From assembly GCA_017516965.1 (NCBI GenBank), contig JAFXAP010000009.1:1-64000 (forward strand): a DNA stretch of 64,000 nucleotides, given 5' to 3'. The translations under genes and the position numbers were made by a program. Positions 7,749 through 16,692 of this stretch are shown here, piece by piece; the first letter of the stretch is position 1, and the number at the start of each line of letters is the position of its first letter. The notes below the pieces were generated by a model that saw only the letters and a program-made list of their open reading frames with translations, was not told where the DNA came from and searched no databases. The DNA comes from Clostridia bacterium. GTDB lineage: Bacteria; Bacillota; Clostridia; Oscillospirales; Acutalibacteraceae.

Positions 7749-8828
7749 ATGCAAATGACATTTCGTTGGTACGGTGAGGGTAATGACAAAATCTCACTGC
7801 AAGACATTAAACAAATCCCTGGTGTTAGCGGAATTGTTTGGGCTCTTCACGACAAAATGCCGGGTGAAATCTGGAGTGAAGAGGAAATCGCAAAGGTAAA
7901 GGCACAGTGTGACGAGTACGGCTTTAACATTGATGTTGTTGAATCGGTAAACGTTCACGACGATATCAAAATCGGTCTTCCTACTCGCGATAAGTATATT
8001 GAAAATTATATTCAGACTATTCGTAACCTTTCAAAGTTTGGCGTAAAGGTTATTTGCTATAACTTTATGCCCATTTTCGACTGGACCCGTTCAGATTTGT
8101 TCCACCCTGTAGGTGACGGTTCTACGGCTCTCTTTTATGAAAAGGGTATGATTCAGGATGACTACAACGCAATGGCAAACTACATCCTTGAATTTACCGA
8201 AAAATATAATATGTCTTTTCCGGGTTGGGAACCTGAAAGAATGGCAAAACTTGACGAACTCTTTAAGGCATATGAAGGTGTTGACCACGAAAAGCTTTGG
8301 GCAAACCTTAAATATTTCTTAGAAAAACTTATGCCCGTTTGTGAAGAAACAGGTATCAAAATGGCAATTCATATGGATGATCCACCATGGGATATATTTG
8401 GTCTTCCTCGTCTTCTTATTGACGAGCCAAGCATTGACCGTTTCTTAAAAATGGTTGACAGTCCTTACAACTGCTTAACACTTTGCTCAGGCAGCCTTAA
8501 TGCAAACCCTGAAAACAATGTTGCAGAAATTGTAAGAAAGCACTGCGACCGTATCGCATTTGCTCACGTTCGTAACGTTAAGCACTTCCCGAACGGCGAC
8601 TTCTCAGAAGCAAGTCACCGCGACTGCGATGGCGACACAGGTATTCTTGACATACTCAAGGCATACCACGACTGTGGTTTTGAAGGCTATATTCGTCCTG
8701 ACCACGGCAGACACCTCTGGGGCGAAAAGGCAGGTACCGTTCGTCCGGGTTATGGTTTATATGACAGAGCACTCGGCATTATGTATATGCTTGGTGTTTG
8801 GGATACACTTGAAAAGGAAGGTAAGTAA
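7749..8828 (+). CDS. uxuA: mannonate dehydratase
   Basis: This 359-residue cytoplasmic enzyme dehydrates D-mannonate to 2-keto-3-deoxygluconate in glucuronate breakdown. It matches UxuA over its full length: start MQMTFRWYGEGNDKISL, then QIPGVSGIVWALHD, MAIHMDDPPWDIFGLPR, and a late HVRNVKHFPNGDFSEASHRDCDGD region carrying metal and substrate contacts. The chosen ATG has GGAAGGTG upstream; the open extension of 17 codons overlaps the control region. It is the first gene of the operon, 2 nt from the SDR gene, whose product would make its substrate. Confidence 0.93.
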   Translation: MQMTFRWYGEGNDKISLQDIKQIPGVSGIVWALHDKMPGEIWSEEEIAKVKAQCDEYGFNIDVVESVNVHDDIKIGLPTRDKYIENYIQTIRNLSKFGVKVICYNFMPIFDWTRSDLFHPVGDGSTALFYEKGMIQDDYNAMANYILEFTEKYNMSFPGWEPERMAKLDELFKAYEGVDHEKLWANLKYFLEKLMPVCEETGIKMAIHMDDPPWDIFGLPRLLIDEPSIDRFLKMVDSPYNCLTLCSGSLNANPENNVAEIVRKHCDRIAFAHVRNVKHFPNGDFSEASHRDCDGDTGILDILKAYHDCGFEGYIRPDHGRHLWGEKAGTVRPGYGLYDRALGIMYMLGVWDTLEKEGK

Positions 8829-8830
8829 TT

Positions 8831-9655
8831 ATGGAAAAAGTAATAGTTGTAACAGGAGCAGGCGGTGTGCTTTGCTCAGGATTTGCTGAATTTTTAGCAA
8901 GCAAGGGTGCAAAGGTAGCGCTTCTTGACCTTAACGAAGAGGCAGCCGAAAAGGTTGCTGACGGCATTGTAGCTCGCGGCGGCGTTGCAAAAGCATATAA
9001 GTGCAACTGCCTTGATAAAGCTGATATCGAATCAGTTCACGAGAAGGTTTTAGCTGACTTTGGTAAATGTGATATTCTTGTAAACGGCGCAGGTGGTAAC
9101 AACCCACGTTGCACCACAGCGCACGAAGAATATGTAAAGGGTGACGAAACTGCTGAAGATTTCCTCACATTCTTTAACATTGATGAAAAGGGCTTTGACT
9201 TTGTATTTGACCTTAATATGAAGGGTGTATTGCTTCCAAGCCAGGTATTTATGGCAGATATGATTGGTCGTAAGGGTTGTTCGGTACTTAACGTTTCTTC
9301 AATGAACGCTTATCGTCCTCTTACCAAAATTCCTGCTTACTCTGCAGCAAAAGCAGCAGTAACAAACTTTACCTCTTGGCTTGCAGTTCACTTTGCAAAA
9401 GAGGGCATCCGCGTTAATGCAATCGCTCCCGGTTTCTTTGTTTCTAACCAGAACCGCGCTCTTTTATTTAACGAGGATGGTACACCAACACCACGTACCG
9501 ACAAGATTTTGCGTTCAACCCCTATGGGACGTTTTGGCGAAGCAGAAGAACTTCTTGGTACAGTAGAGTGGTTGCTTGACGAAACTAAATCAGGTTTTGT
9601 TACGGGAATAACAGTTCCGGTTGATGGCGGATTTTCTGCTTATTCCGGAGTATAA
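8831..9655 (+). CDS. SDR-family oxidoreductase, probable D-fructuronate reductase
   Basis: This 274-residue short-chain dehydrogenase has a nucleotide-binding TGAGGVLCSG loop (8-17), NAG-type motif (NGAGG near 85-89), Ser156/157 and the catalytic Tyr170-x3-Lys174 pair. Directly after uxuA, it is most likely the SDR type of fructuronate reductase (the Bacillus uxuB/YjmF type), converting fructuronate to mannonate with NAD(P)H. The start lies 2 nt after the uxuA stop, with its ribosome site (GGAAGG) inside uxuA. Substrate assignment rests on context; SDR sequences alone do not fix it. Confidence 0.82.
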   Translation: MEKVIVVTGAGGVLCSGFAEFLASKGAKVALLDLNEEAAEKVADGIVARGGVAKAYKCNCLDKADIESVHEKVLADFGKCDILVNGAGGNNPRCTTAHEEYVKGDETAEDFLTFFNIDEKGFDFVFDLNMKGVLLPSQVFMADMIGRKGCSVLNVSSMNAYRPLTKIPAYSAAKAAVTNFTSWLAVHFAKEGIRVNAIAPGFFVSNQNRALLFNEDGTPTPRTDKILRSTPMGRFGEAEELLGTVEWLLDETKSGFVTGITVPVDGGFSAYSGV

Positions 9656-9694
9656 GACTAAGTCAATTTCGATTTGTGAAAGGAACACATAGTT

Positions 9695-10543
9695 ATGAAC
9701 AATAATGTAAAAATCTATGGTTTTGCTGATGAAGCAAGTCCAATGATAGACGAACAAATCAAGGCTATGCACCGCAACGGTCTTGCAGGTCTTGAAATCC
9801 GTAACGTAGATGGCACCTGGATTGCCGGTGTAGAGACTGACAAAATCCGTGAGGTTAAGGCAAAGATGGATGCTGCAGGTCTTGAAACCTGGGCTATTGG
9901 TTCATCCATTGGTAAAATTGACATCGAGACAGGCGATTTTGCCGCTCATCTTGAAAACCTTAAAAAGATGATCGAATTTGCTCATATTCTTGATGCTAAA
10001 AATCTTCGTGCGTTTTCGTTCTTTATTCCAAAGGGTAAAGACCCGGCTGACTACAAAAACGAGGTTATGGATCGTATGGGCAAAATGCTTGACGTAATTC
10101 GCGGTAGCGGCGTTACATTCTGCCACGAAAACGAAAAGGGCATTTACGGTGATATCGCATCACGTTGTCTTGAAATTCTTAACACATTCCCCGAAATTGA
10201 GGGCGTTTTTGATACCGCCAACTTTGTTCAGTGCGGTCAGGACACAGCTGAGGCTTGGAATATGTTAAAACACCGCATTAAGTACGTTCACGTAAAAGAT
10301 GCAAGAATGTCTGACGGTGTTGTAGTACCTCCCGGAAAAGGCGACGGTAATTATAGTCTCATCATTCCTGAATACTTAGCGCAGGGTGGCACAGTGTTTA
10401 CTATGGAACCACACCTTACCGAGTTCGTAGGTCTTCAGGGTCTTGAGCGCGAGGGCGAAGAAAGCGCCGTTGGCGAAATTAAATTTAGCAGTAACGAAGA
10501 AGCATTCGACTATGCTTGCACAACATTTAAAGCTTTGTTTTAG
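9695..10543 (+). CDS. TIM-barrel sugar isomerase/epimerase family protein (AP_endonuc_2 fold)
   Basis: This 282-residue protein has the xylose-isomerase-like TIM-barrel pattern: IYGFADEASPMIDEQIKAM at the start, FCHENEKGIYGD, GVFDTANFVQCG and YVHVKDARMSDG, each carrying likely metal-binding His/Glu/Asp. Such enzymes isomerise or epimerise sugars, keto-sugars or inositol derivatives. It follows the reductase in the operon with ribosome site GAAAGGAAC. The exact substrate cannot be told; a uronate or 3-keto-sugar intermediate would fit the neighbouring Gfo/Idh dehydrogenases. Confidence 0.8.
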   Translation: MNNNVKIYGFADEASPMIDEQIKAMHRNGLAGLEIRNVDGTWIAGVETDKIREVKAKMDAAGLETWAIGSSIGKIDIETGDFAAHLENLKKMIEFAHILDAKNLRAFSFFIPKGKDPADYKNEVMDRMGKMLDVIRGSGVTFCHENEKGIYGDIASRCLEILNTFPEIEGVFDTANFVQCGQDTAEAWNMLKHRIKYVHVKDARMSDGVVVPPGKGDGNYSLIIPEYLAQGGTVFTMEPHLTEFVGLQGLEREGEESAVGEIKFSSNEEAFDYACTTFKALF

Positions 10544-10824
10544 CAGTGAGGATGACGAGAGTCAACTCCGTCACGTCCGACAAATAATAATTTTTAATTT
10601 TTTCTTGTTTCATCACTTGTAATACCACGTATTACTGCGTTCTTCAACTTCGCCTTTTTTAAAAAATTATTTATTGGCAGGTCGAAGAGTTTCTCCGCCG
10701 TCTTTTTACAAAAGGCGAAGTATGAAATTTGCAGCAAGGTAAAAACCTTGCAAAAATAAATAGAAGAAAGGTGGGAAAAGACGGTGAGCAAAACCGTAAC
10801 GAGTTTTACTCCCGTCATCCTAAT
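10544..10824. other. 281-nt structured intergenic spacer inside the sugar operon
   Basis: No convincing gene is seen. The spacer holds at least four inverted repeats: a TGACG/CGTCA hairpin at about 10553-10573, GTAATAC-CAC-GTATTAC at 10619-10635, an 11-bp pair CTTCGCCTTTT (10648-10658) with its complement (10710-10720) about 50 nt apart, and GCAAGGT/ACCTTGC around 10733-10751. Operon genes before it are 2-40 nt apart, so this gap stands out. It could be an inserted repeat, a processing site or a small RNA. Minus-strand reading also gives a plausible C-terminal peptide (…NAVIRGITSDETRKN), so a gene remnant is possible. Confidence 0.4.
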
Positions 10825-11595
10825 ATGGAAATAGGCATTCAATTTTTTACACTTCGTGATCATTGCAAAAACCTTGATGATTTTGCAAATACACTTAAAA
10901 AAGTAGCCGATATTGGTTATAAAAACGTTCAGATAAGCGGTGTTTGTGACTACGAACCTGAATGGCTTGCAGAAAATTTGAAGAAAAACGGTCTTAAGTG
11001 CGTTGTAACCCACACACCACCCGCACAGCTTAAAGAGGATGTAGCAAAGGTTTGCCGCGGTCACGACATTTTTGGTTGTGACTATGTTGGCCTTGGTTAT
11101 CACGACTTTTCTACAAGTCGCGAAGGTCTTTCTTATAAAGACTTTTACAATGAATATGTAGATATTATCAAGGCTGTTAAGGCAAACGGCAAAACCTTTA
11201 TGTACCACAACCACGCAAAAGAGTTTTTAAAGTTTGACGGCAAAAACGTTCTTGAGCACTTGGCAGAAGATTTTACTGCTGATGAGCTTGGCTTTATTCT
11301 TGATACCTTCTGGGTACAGGCAGGTGGCGCAGACCCTGCTGCTTGGATTGAAAAGCTAGCAGGCAGACTTCCTGTAATTCACCTTAAAGACTATGCTTTC
11401 AGCGACAACTTTAAAGAGTTTGGCGACAATATCGCAGTGGTTGGTGAAGGTAATATTAACTTCGATCGCGTATTTGCTGCAGCTGAAAAAAGCGGTGTTA
11501 ATTATATGCTCGTAGAACAAGACAACTGTCACGGCGAAGATCCGTTTGATTGTATCACTCGTAGCTACAAATATCTCAAATCCTGTGGTTTCTAA
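10825..11595 (+). CDS. second TIM-barrel sugar isomerase/epimerase family protein
   Basis: This 256-residue protein begins MEIGIQFFTLRD, the usual first strand of xylose-isomerase-like TIM barrels, and carries MYHNHAKEF, FILDTFWVQAGG and VIHLKDYAF, the expected metal-site strands. I chose the ATG at 10825 by this homology although its ribosome site is poor; an in-frame GTG at 10771 and a longer open extension exist, and the extension lies in the structured spacer. Function is likely isomerisation or epimerisation of a sugar or keto-sugar made by the flanking Gfo/Idh enzymes. It is distinct in sequence from the first barrel protein. Confidence 0.75.
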   Translation: MEIGIQFFTLRDHCKNLDDFANTLKKVADIGYKNVQISGVCDYEPEWLAENLKKNGLKCVVTHTPPAQLKEDVAKVCRGHDIFGCDYVGLGYHDFSTSREGLSYKDFYNEYVDIIKAVKANGKTFMYHNHAKEFLKFDGKNVLEHLAEDFTADELGFILDTFWVQAGGADPAAWIEKLAGRLPVIHLKDYAFSDNFKEFGDNIAVVGEGNINFDRVFAAAEKSGVNYMLVEQDNCHGEDPFDCITRSYKYLKSCGF

Positions 11596-11668
11596 AATTG
11601 CCCACAGCACCTTGAACAAATTTCTTTCAAAACGTTTTTATTCTATTTAAGAAGGGAAAGTTATTATT

Positions 11669-12850
11669 ATGGATAAGAAAATTAAACTTGGTATAATTGG
11701 CTTTGGTAATATGGGTACAGGCCACACCGCTAACATTATGGGTGGCAACTGCCCAGAGGTTGAGCTTGTTGCTATTTGCGACAAAAACCCAGACCGATGC
11801 GAGTTTGGTAAAAATAAATACCCCGATGCCAATATTACATACTTTACCGACGCTATCGAAATGCTTGACAGTGGTCTTATCGATTCTTGCCTTGTTGCAG
11901 TTCCTCACTACGACCACACTAAATATTCAATCGAGTGTATGAAGCGTGGTATTCACGTTATGTGTGAAAAACCTGCTGGTGTTTACACCCGTCAGGTTCG
12001 TGAAATGATTGCTGAATCAGAAAAACACCCCGAGGTTGTTTTTGGTATGATGTTTAATCAGCGTACCAACCCCGTTTACCGCAAAATGCACGAGCTTGTT
12101 CACTCAGGTAAATACGGTGAAATCCGTCGTACAAACTGGCTTATTACCAACTGGTATCGTTCACAGGCTTACTACAATTCAAGCGACTGGAGAGCTACCT
12201 GGGCAGGTGAAGGCGGCGGCGTTCTTCTTAATCAGTGTCCTCATCAGCTTGACCTTTGGCAGTGGATTTGCGGTATGCCCGTTAAGGTTCAGTCAAAGAT
12301 TAAATATGGCGCTTGGCACGATATCGAGGTTGACGATGATGTAACAACATTTGTTGAATATGAAAATGGCGCAACAGGCGTCTTCATTACCACAACAGGT
12401 GACGGTAAGGGTTCTAACCGTTTTGAAGTTCAGATGGATGGCGCTAAACTTGTTGTAGAAGATGACAAACTCACCGTTACTGAATTTGAAATGAAAGAAT
12501 CTGAATTTACAAAAACTAACACTGAAGTTTTTGGTTCAATCAAAACACACGATCTTCCGATTGAGATTGAAAGCAAAAATCCACAGCACATTGGCGTTGT
12601 AAATGCTTGGGCTGGTAAAATTTTGCACGGCACACCTTTAATTGCTGAAGGCGCTGAAGGTCTTAAGGGCGTTATCCTTTCAAACGCTATGCATCTTTCT
12701 GACTTCTTAGGCAAAGAAATTGAACTTCCATTTGATGAAGATCTTTATTATGAAGAACTTATGAAGCGCGTTGCAACCTCTAAAAAGAAAGAGAATGTAA
12801 CAGCAACCTTTGCTGATACAAACGGTACATACGGCGGCGCAAAAGTTTAA
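11669..12850 (+). CDS. Gfo/Idh/MocA-family oxidoreductase, copy 1
   Basis: This 393-residue NAD(P)-dependent dehydrogenase has the Rossmann start KLGIIGFGNMGTGH, a CEKPAGV motif (the EKP Lys is the usual catalytic/cofactor residue) and the C-terminal alpha/beta domain with WRATWAGEGGGVLLNQCPHQLD, supplying the conserved His. Members oxidise sugars, sugar acids or inositols, often to 3-keto products. Ribosome site AAGGGAAAG. It is followed 13 nt later by a paralogue sharing long identical blocks, so the two arose by tandem duplication. Confidence 0.88.
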   Translation: MDKKIKLGIIGFGNMGTGHTANIMGGNCPEVELVAICDKNPDRCEFGKNKYPDANITYFTDAIEMLDSGLIDSCLVAVPHYDHTKYSIECMKRGIHVMCEKPAGVYTRQVREMIAESEKHPEVVFGMMFNQRTNPVYRKMHELVHSGKYGEIRRTNWLITNWYRSQAYYNSSDWRATWAGEGGGVLLNQCPHQLDLWQWICGMPVKVQSKIKYGAWHDIEVDDDVTTFVEYENGATGVFITTTGDGKGSNRFEVQMDGAKLVVEDDKLTVTEFEMKESEFTKTNTEVFGSIKTHDLPIEIESKNPQHIGVVNAWAGKILHGTPLIAEGAEGLKGVILSNAMHLSDFLGKEIELPFDEDLYYEELMKRVATSKKKENVTATFADTNGTYGGAKV

Positions 12851-12863
12851 AGAGGGTGTTACT

Positions 12864-14042
12864 ATGACTAAAGTTCGTGTAGGTATTGTGGGTGTTGGTA
12901 ACATTGGTACCGCCCACGCCAACACACTTTTTGGCGGTGAGGTAGAGGGCGCAGAGCTCGGCGCAGTTTGCGATATTTTGCCCGACCGTCGTAAGTTTTG
13001 TAAAGAAACTTATACCGATGTAGCAGTGTTTGACGATTATCACAAGATGTTTGAAAGTGGGCTTATAGATGCCGTTATAGTATCTACTCCACATAAACTG
13101 CATTGTGATATCGCAATTGACGCATTAAAATCAGGGCTTAATGCTTTGGTTGAAAAACCTGTAGATATCACCGTCAGCAAAGCGCGCGCTATAAATGAGA
13201 TTGCAAATACTACTGATAAAAAATTTGCTATTATGTTTAATCAGCGCACCAATGACGTGTTTGCCAAAGCGCGTGAAATTGTTAAAAGCGGAGCATTGGG
13301 TGAGCTTAAGCGTACTGTTTGGATAATTACCAACTGGTACCGCACTCAGCGTTATTATGATTCAGCCGGTTGGCGCGCTACTTGGGCAGGTGAAGGCGGT
13401 GGTGTATTGCTAAACCAAGCGCCTCATAACCTTGACCTTTGGCAGTGGATTTGCGGAATGCCCAGCGAAGTTCAGGCAAACTGCGAGGTTGGCAAATACC
13501 ACAACATTGAGGTTGAAGACGACGTAATGCTCACAACCCGTTATGAAAACGGCGCTACAGGTGTGTTTATAACCTCAACAGGTGAGTTCCCAGGTACCAA
13601 TCGACTTGAAATTTCGGGAACATTGGGTAAAATCGTTGTAGAAAACGGTGTGCTCAAATGGTGGAAATTGCCCGAAAGCGAGCGTGATATCTGCTTTAAT
13701 GCCAAGGATTTGTTCCCAAGTATTAAATGTGAGTACGAGGAATACGTTACTCAAAACTCAAATGTTTCGGCGCATAAGTTGATTATTCAAAACTATGTAA
13801 ATGCTATACTTTACGGTGAAGAACTCTTGTCTCCCGGTACAGATGGCATTTATGAACTCAGTCTTTCAAATGCGGCATATCTTTCTTCCTGGAAAGGCGG
13901 CGAGGCTATTAAATTGCCACTTAAAACCGAAGAGTTTGATAAACTGCTTAATGAAAAAATTAAAAATTCAAAAACCAATGACCCCACAGCAACAAAACAT
14001 GCCAGCGGTAAATATTCAAAACGTTGGCAGGTGAATTGGTAA
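12864..14042 (+). CDS. Gfo/Idh/MocA-family oxidoreductase, copy 2
   Basis: This 392-residue paralogue of the preceding gene starts VRVGIVGVGNIGTAHA, keeps VEKPVDI and the WRATWAGEGGGVLLNQAPHNLD block with the active-site His, and has the same length. The ATG at 12864 follows AGAGGGTG; the open extension overlaps the previous gene. Retention of the NAD fold and the lysine in both copies suggests two related steps or a hetero-oligomer rather than redundancy. It is the last gene of the operon, closed by a strong terminator at 14049. Confidence 0.88.
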   Translation: MTKVRVGIVGVGNIGTAHANTLFGGEVEGAELGAVCDILPDRRKFCKETYTDVAVFDDYHKMFESGLIDAVIVSTPHKLHCDIAIDALKSGLNALVEKPVDITVSKARAINEIANTTDKKFAIMFNQRTNDVFAKAREIVKSGALGELKRTVWIITNWYRTQRYYDSAGWRATWAGEGGGVLLNQAPHNLDLWQWICGMPSEVQANCEVGKYHNIEVEDDVMLTTRYENGATGVFITSTGEFPGTNRLEISGTLGKIVVENGVLKWWKLPESERDICFNAKDLFPSIKCEYEEYVTQNSNVSAHKLIIQNYVNAILYGEELLSPGTDGIYELSLSNAAYLSSWKGGEAIKLPLKTEEFDKLLNEKIKNSKTNDPTATKHASGKYSKRWQVNW

Positions 14043-14048
14043 TGTTTA

Positions 14049-14078
14049 AAACCGAGTGTGAAAACACTCGGTTTTTTT
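14049..14078 (+). terminator. terminator of the hexuronate operon
   Basis: A perfect 11-bp stem AAACCGAGTGT/ACACTCGGTTT with a GAAA tetraloop and a run of seven T. Confidence 0.92.
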
Positions 14079-14127
14079 GATTATAAATTTTAAAATCAAA
14101 CAATAATATAATATGTGAGATTTTTCC

Positions 14128-14157
14128 TTGACAAGTTATATATAATAATAGTAAAAT
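14128..14157 (+). promoter_or_regulatory. promoter of the rnj housekeeping block
   Basis: A perfect -35 TTGACA (14128-14133) and a -10 TAAAAT (14152-14157) 18 bp apart, about 120 nt before the rnj start. The leader between holds no obvious fold. Confidence 0.6.
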
Positions 14158-14279
14158 ATTATAGATATTATCTTGGGGGATTATTCCCATTTGTTTTAAC
14201 TTTTACTCTGTGTCGGAAGGATGCAGATTGATAATTATAATTACATATCTTAAAATTAAGTGGAGGAAAATTTAATTTA

Positions 14280-16181
14280 ATGAGTGAAAACAAAACACAG
14301 CAAAAAAAGACAAAGAAACAAAATAACAAAAAACAAACCGAATCTGCCGCAAAGCGCGCGGTGCAAAATCTTGTAAGCGGAGGCAGTAATAAATCCGCAA
14401 AAAAAACTTCTAAACCAAAGACTGCAAAAAATTCAAAAGCAGAGAGCAAACCTGCTCAAAAAAAATCTGCACCAAAAAAGCAGTCTACTGCTAAAAAGCG
14501 CAGTTCTGCGCCAAAGAAACCTGCAAAACCTGTAAGGATTATACCGCTTGGCGGATTGGGTGAAATTGGTAAGAACATCACCCTTTATGAATATGACGGT
14601 GATATGTTGCTGGTTGACTGCGGTATGACCTTCCCCGATGAAGACACACCGGGTGTTGACAGCGTTATTCCCGATTTTACCTATGTGCTTGAAAATCGCG
14701 ATAAAATCAAGGGTCTTGTTGTAACCCACGGTCACGAGGACCACATTGGCGCAATACCATATCTTTTAAAACAGTTTAACGTGCCGATTTTTGCCACACG
14801 ACTTACAATTGGTCTAATTTCAGGCAAACTTAAAGAACACAAACTCTTGGCTGACGCAAAACTTAATGAGGTTAGTGACGGCAAAACCATAAATTTAGGA
14901 AAATTCAGCGTAGAATTTATTCACGTTAATCACTCAATACCCGACGCCGTTGGCTTTGCCATTACCTGTGGAGCAGGCACGATTGTGCATATGGGTGACT
15001 TTAAGATTGACACAACCCCTATTGATGATAAGGTGATTGACCTTGCCCGTTTTGCAGAACTTGGTAAATCAGGCGTTCTGGCACTGCTTTCTGATTCAAC
15101 CAATGCCGAACGTCCGGGCTACACCTCGTCAGAGCGTTTGGTTGGCGAAAGCTTTTCAAACCTGTTTAAAAAGGCGGAGGGCCATAGAATAGTTGTTGCA
15201 ACATTTTCTTCTAACATACACCGAATACAGCAAATCATCGACGAGGCGGCTCGTTGCAAACGCAAGGTTGCAGTATCGGGTAAAAGTATGATAAACGTTG
15301 TAAATGTAGCGTCAGAACTCGGTTATCTTAATGTTCCAAGCGGAATACTTGTTGAGATTGAAACTATAAAGAACTATCAGCCACGTGACCTGGTTATTAT
15401 TACAACAGGTAGTCAGGGCGAACCAATGTCGGCTCTTACGCGTATGGCTACAAATGAACATAAGCAGGTTGACATAGCCCCCGGCGATATGATAATAATT
15501 TCGGCAACGCCAATACCGGGAAATGAGAAACTTGTTGACCGTGTTGTAAACGAGCTTATGAAGCGTGGCGCTAACGTGGTTTATGAAAAAATGTACGACG
15601 TTCACGTTTCGGGTCACGCTTGTCAGGAAGAACAAAAACTCATACTCAACATTGTAAAGCCTAAATATTTTATACCCGTTCACGGTGAGCAAAAGCATCT
15701 TTACAAGCATGCACAACTGGCTTATGCTATGGGTATTGATTATAAAAATGTTATAATAGGCGCAAACGGAAATGTTTTTGAATTGTCAAACAGCGGTATC
15801 AAATGCACCGAAACGGTAACAGCGGGTCGAGTGCTTGTTGATGGTTTGGGTGTTGGCGATGTAGGAAGTATTGTGCTTCGTGACCGCAAGCATTTAGCCC
15901 AAGACGGCATTATTGTTGTAACGGTTGCAATCGACAGCTTTACCCGTGAGGTTGTATCGGGTCCCGACATTGTGTCTCGAGGATTTGTCTATGTTAAAGA
16001 GTCTGACGAGCTTATGGCACAAATTGAAGGTGTTGTTTGTAATGTGCTTGAAAATTATTATGTGTTGGGTGTTAAAGATTGGAACACCATCAAAACGCGC
16101 ATTAAGGACAACGTGGCAAAATTCTTATATAACAAAATACACCGTTCACCTATGATATTGCCAATTATTTTAGAAGTATAA
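14280..16181 (+). CDS. rnj: ribonuclease J with Lys-rich N-terminal extension
   Basis: This 633-residue metallo-beta-lactamase/beta-CASP nuclease carries the zinc motif HGHEDH (150-155), then HSIPDAVG, GDFKID, SDSTN and the late HVSGHA and PVHGE motifs. RNase J degrades and matures RNA by endo- and 5'-exonuclease action and is a main RNA-decay enzyme in Firmicutes. The first about 83 residues are an extra tail rich in Lys, Ala and Ser, before RIIPLGGLGEIG, where most family members begin; it may bind RNA or ribosomes. The ribosome site is GGAGG. A small hairpin at 16186 separates it from rplI. Confidence 0.93.
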   Translation: MSENKTQQKKTKKQNNKKQTESAAKRAVQNLVSGGSNKSAKKTSKPKTAKNSKAESKPAQKKSAPKKQSTAKKRSSAPKKPAKPVRIIPLGGLGEIGKNITLYEYDGDMLLVDCGMTFPDEDTPGVDSVIPDFTYVLENRDKIKGLVVTHGHEDHIGAIPYLLKQFNVPIFATRLTIGLISGKLKEHKLLADAKLNEVSDGKTINLGKFSVEFIHVNHSIPDAVGFAITCGAGTIVHMGDFKIDTTPIDDKVIDLARFAELGKSGVLALLSDSTNAERPGYTSSERLVGESFSNLFKKAEGHRIVVATFSSNIHRIQQIIDEAARCKRKVAVSGKSMINVVNVASELGYLNVPSGILVEIETIKNYQPRDLVIITTGSQGEPMSALTRMATNEHKQVDIAPGDMIIISATPIPGNEKLVDRVVNELMKRGANVVYEKMYDVHVSGHACQEEQKLILNIVKPKYFIPVHGEQKHLYKHAQLAYAMGIDYKNVIIGANGNVFELSNSGIKCTETVTAGRVLVDGLGVGDVGSIVLRDRKHLAQDGIIVVTVAIDSFTREVVSGPDIVSRGFVYVKESDELMAQIEGVVCNVLENYYVLGVKDWNTIKTRIKDNVAKFLYNKIHRSPMILPIILEV

Positions 16182-16185
16182 TACA

Positions 16186-16205
16186 GGAAGGCGATTGCGC
16201 CTTCC
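16186..16205 (+). other. intercistronic hairpin between rnj and rplI
   Basis: A perfect 8-bp stem GGAAGGCG/CGCCTTCC with an ATTG loop directly after the rnj stop. No T-run follows, so it is more likely an RNA-stability or processing element than a terminator. Confidence 0.5.
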
Positions 16206-16247
16206 GTCATACATAGTTTATTTAAGTATTGAAAGGAAGTTTTATAT

Positions 16248-16688
16248 ATGAAGGTTATTTTATTACAAGACGTAAAAGGAAAGGGCAAAAAGGGCGAGCT
16301 TTGTAACGTATCTGACGGATATGCGCGTAACTTTTTGTTTCCTAAAAATTTAGCAATCGAGGCTGATTCTGCCGCTATGGGTGAACTTAAAAGCCGTGAG
16401 GCTGCAGCCGCTCACCACAAGCAAGAAGAAATAGACGCCGCAAAGGCTACCGCCCAAAAACTTGAGGGTAAAAGTGTTACCATTAAGGCAAAGGCAGGAG
16501 CAAACGGCCGTCTTTTTGGCAGCGTTACTTCAAAAGAAATTGCCGAACAGGTAAAGCAGGAACTTGGTATTGTGGTTGACCGCAAAAAAATGAGTGTTGC
16601 CGACATTAAAAACTTTGGCGAATACACAGCTGAAATAAAACTCTATGTGGGAATAACTGCTAAAATTACAGTAAAGGTTATGGAATAA
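16248..16688 (+). CDS. rplI: 50S ribosomal protein L9
   Basis: This 146-residue protein has the L9 start [21 protein letters not shown], the GYARNFLFP signature, a long linker helix (50-75) and the C-terminal domain ([17 protein letters not shown]). It binds 23S rRNA near the L1 stalk and helps hold the reading frame. Length is normal. Ribosome site AAAGGAAG. It sits between rnj and dnaB, 4 nt from the latter, a common neighbour in Firmicutes. Confidence 0.97.
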   Translation: MKVILLQDVKGKGKKGELCNVSDGYARNFLFPKNLAIEADSAAMGELKSREAAAAHHKQEEIDAAKATAQKLEGKSVTIKAKAGANGRLFGSVTSKEIAEQVKQELGIVVDRKKMSVADIKNFGEYTAEIKLYVGITAKITVKVME

Positions 16689-16692
16689 TATT

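Noticed and set aside
10594..11214. 206-residue minus-strand open frame over the second isomerase gene
   Set aside because: Most of it is antisense to a clear TIM-barrel gene. Only its last part lies in the structured spacer; I report that as a possible remnant, not as a gene.
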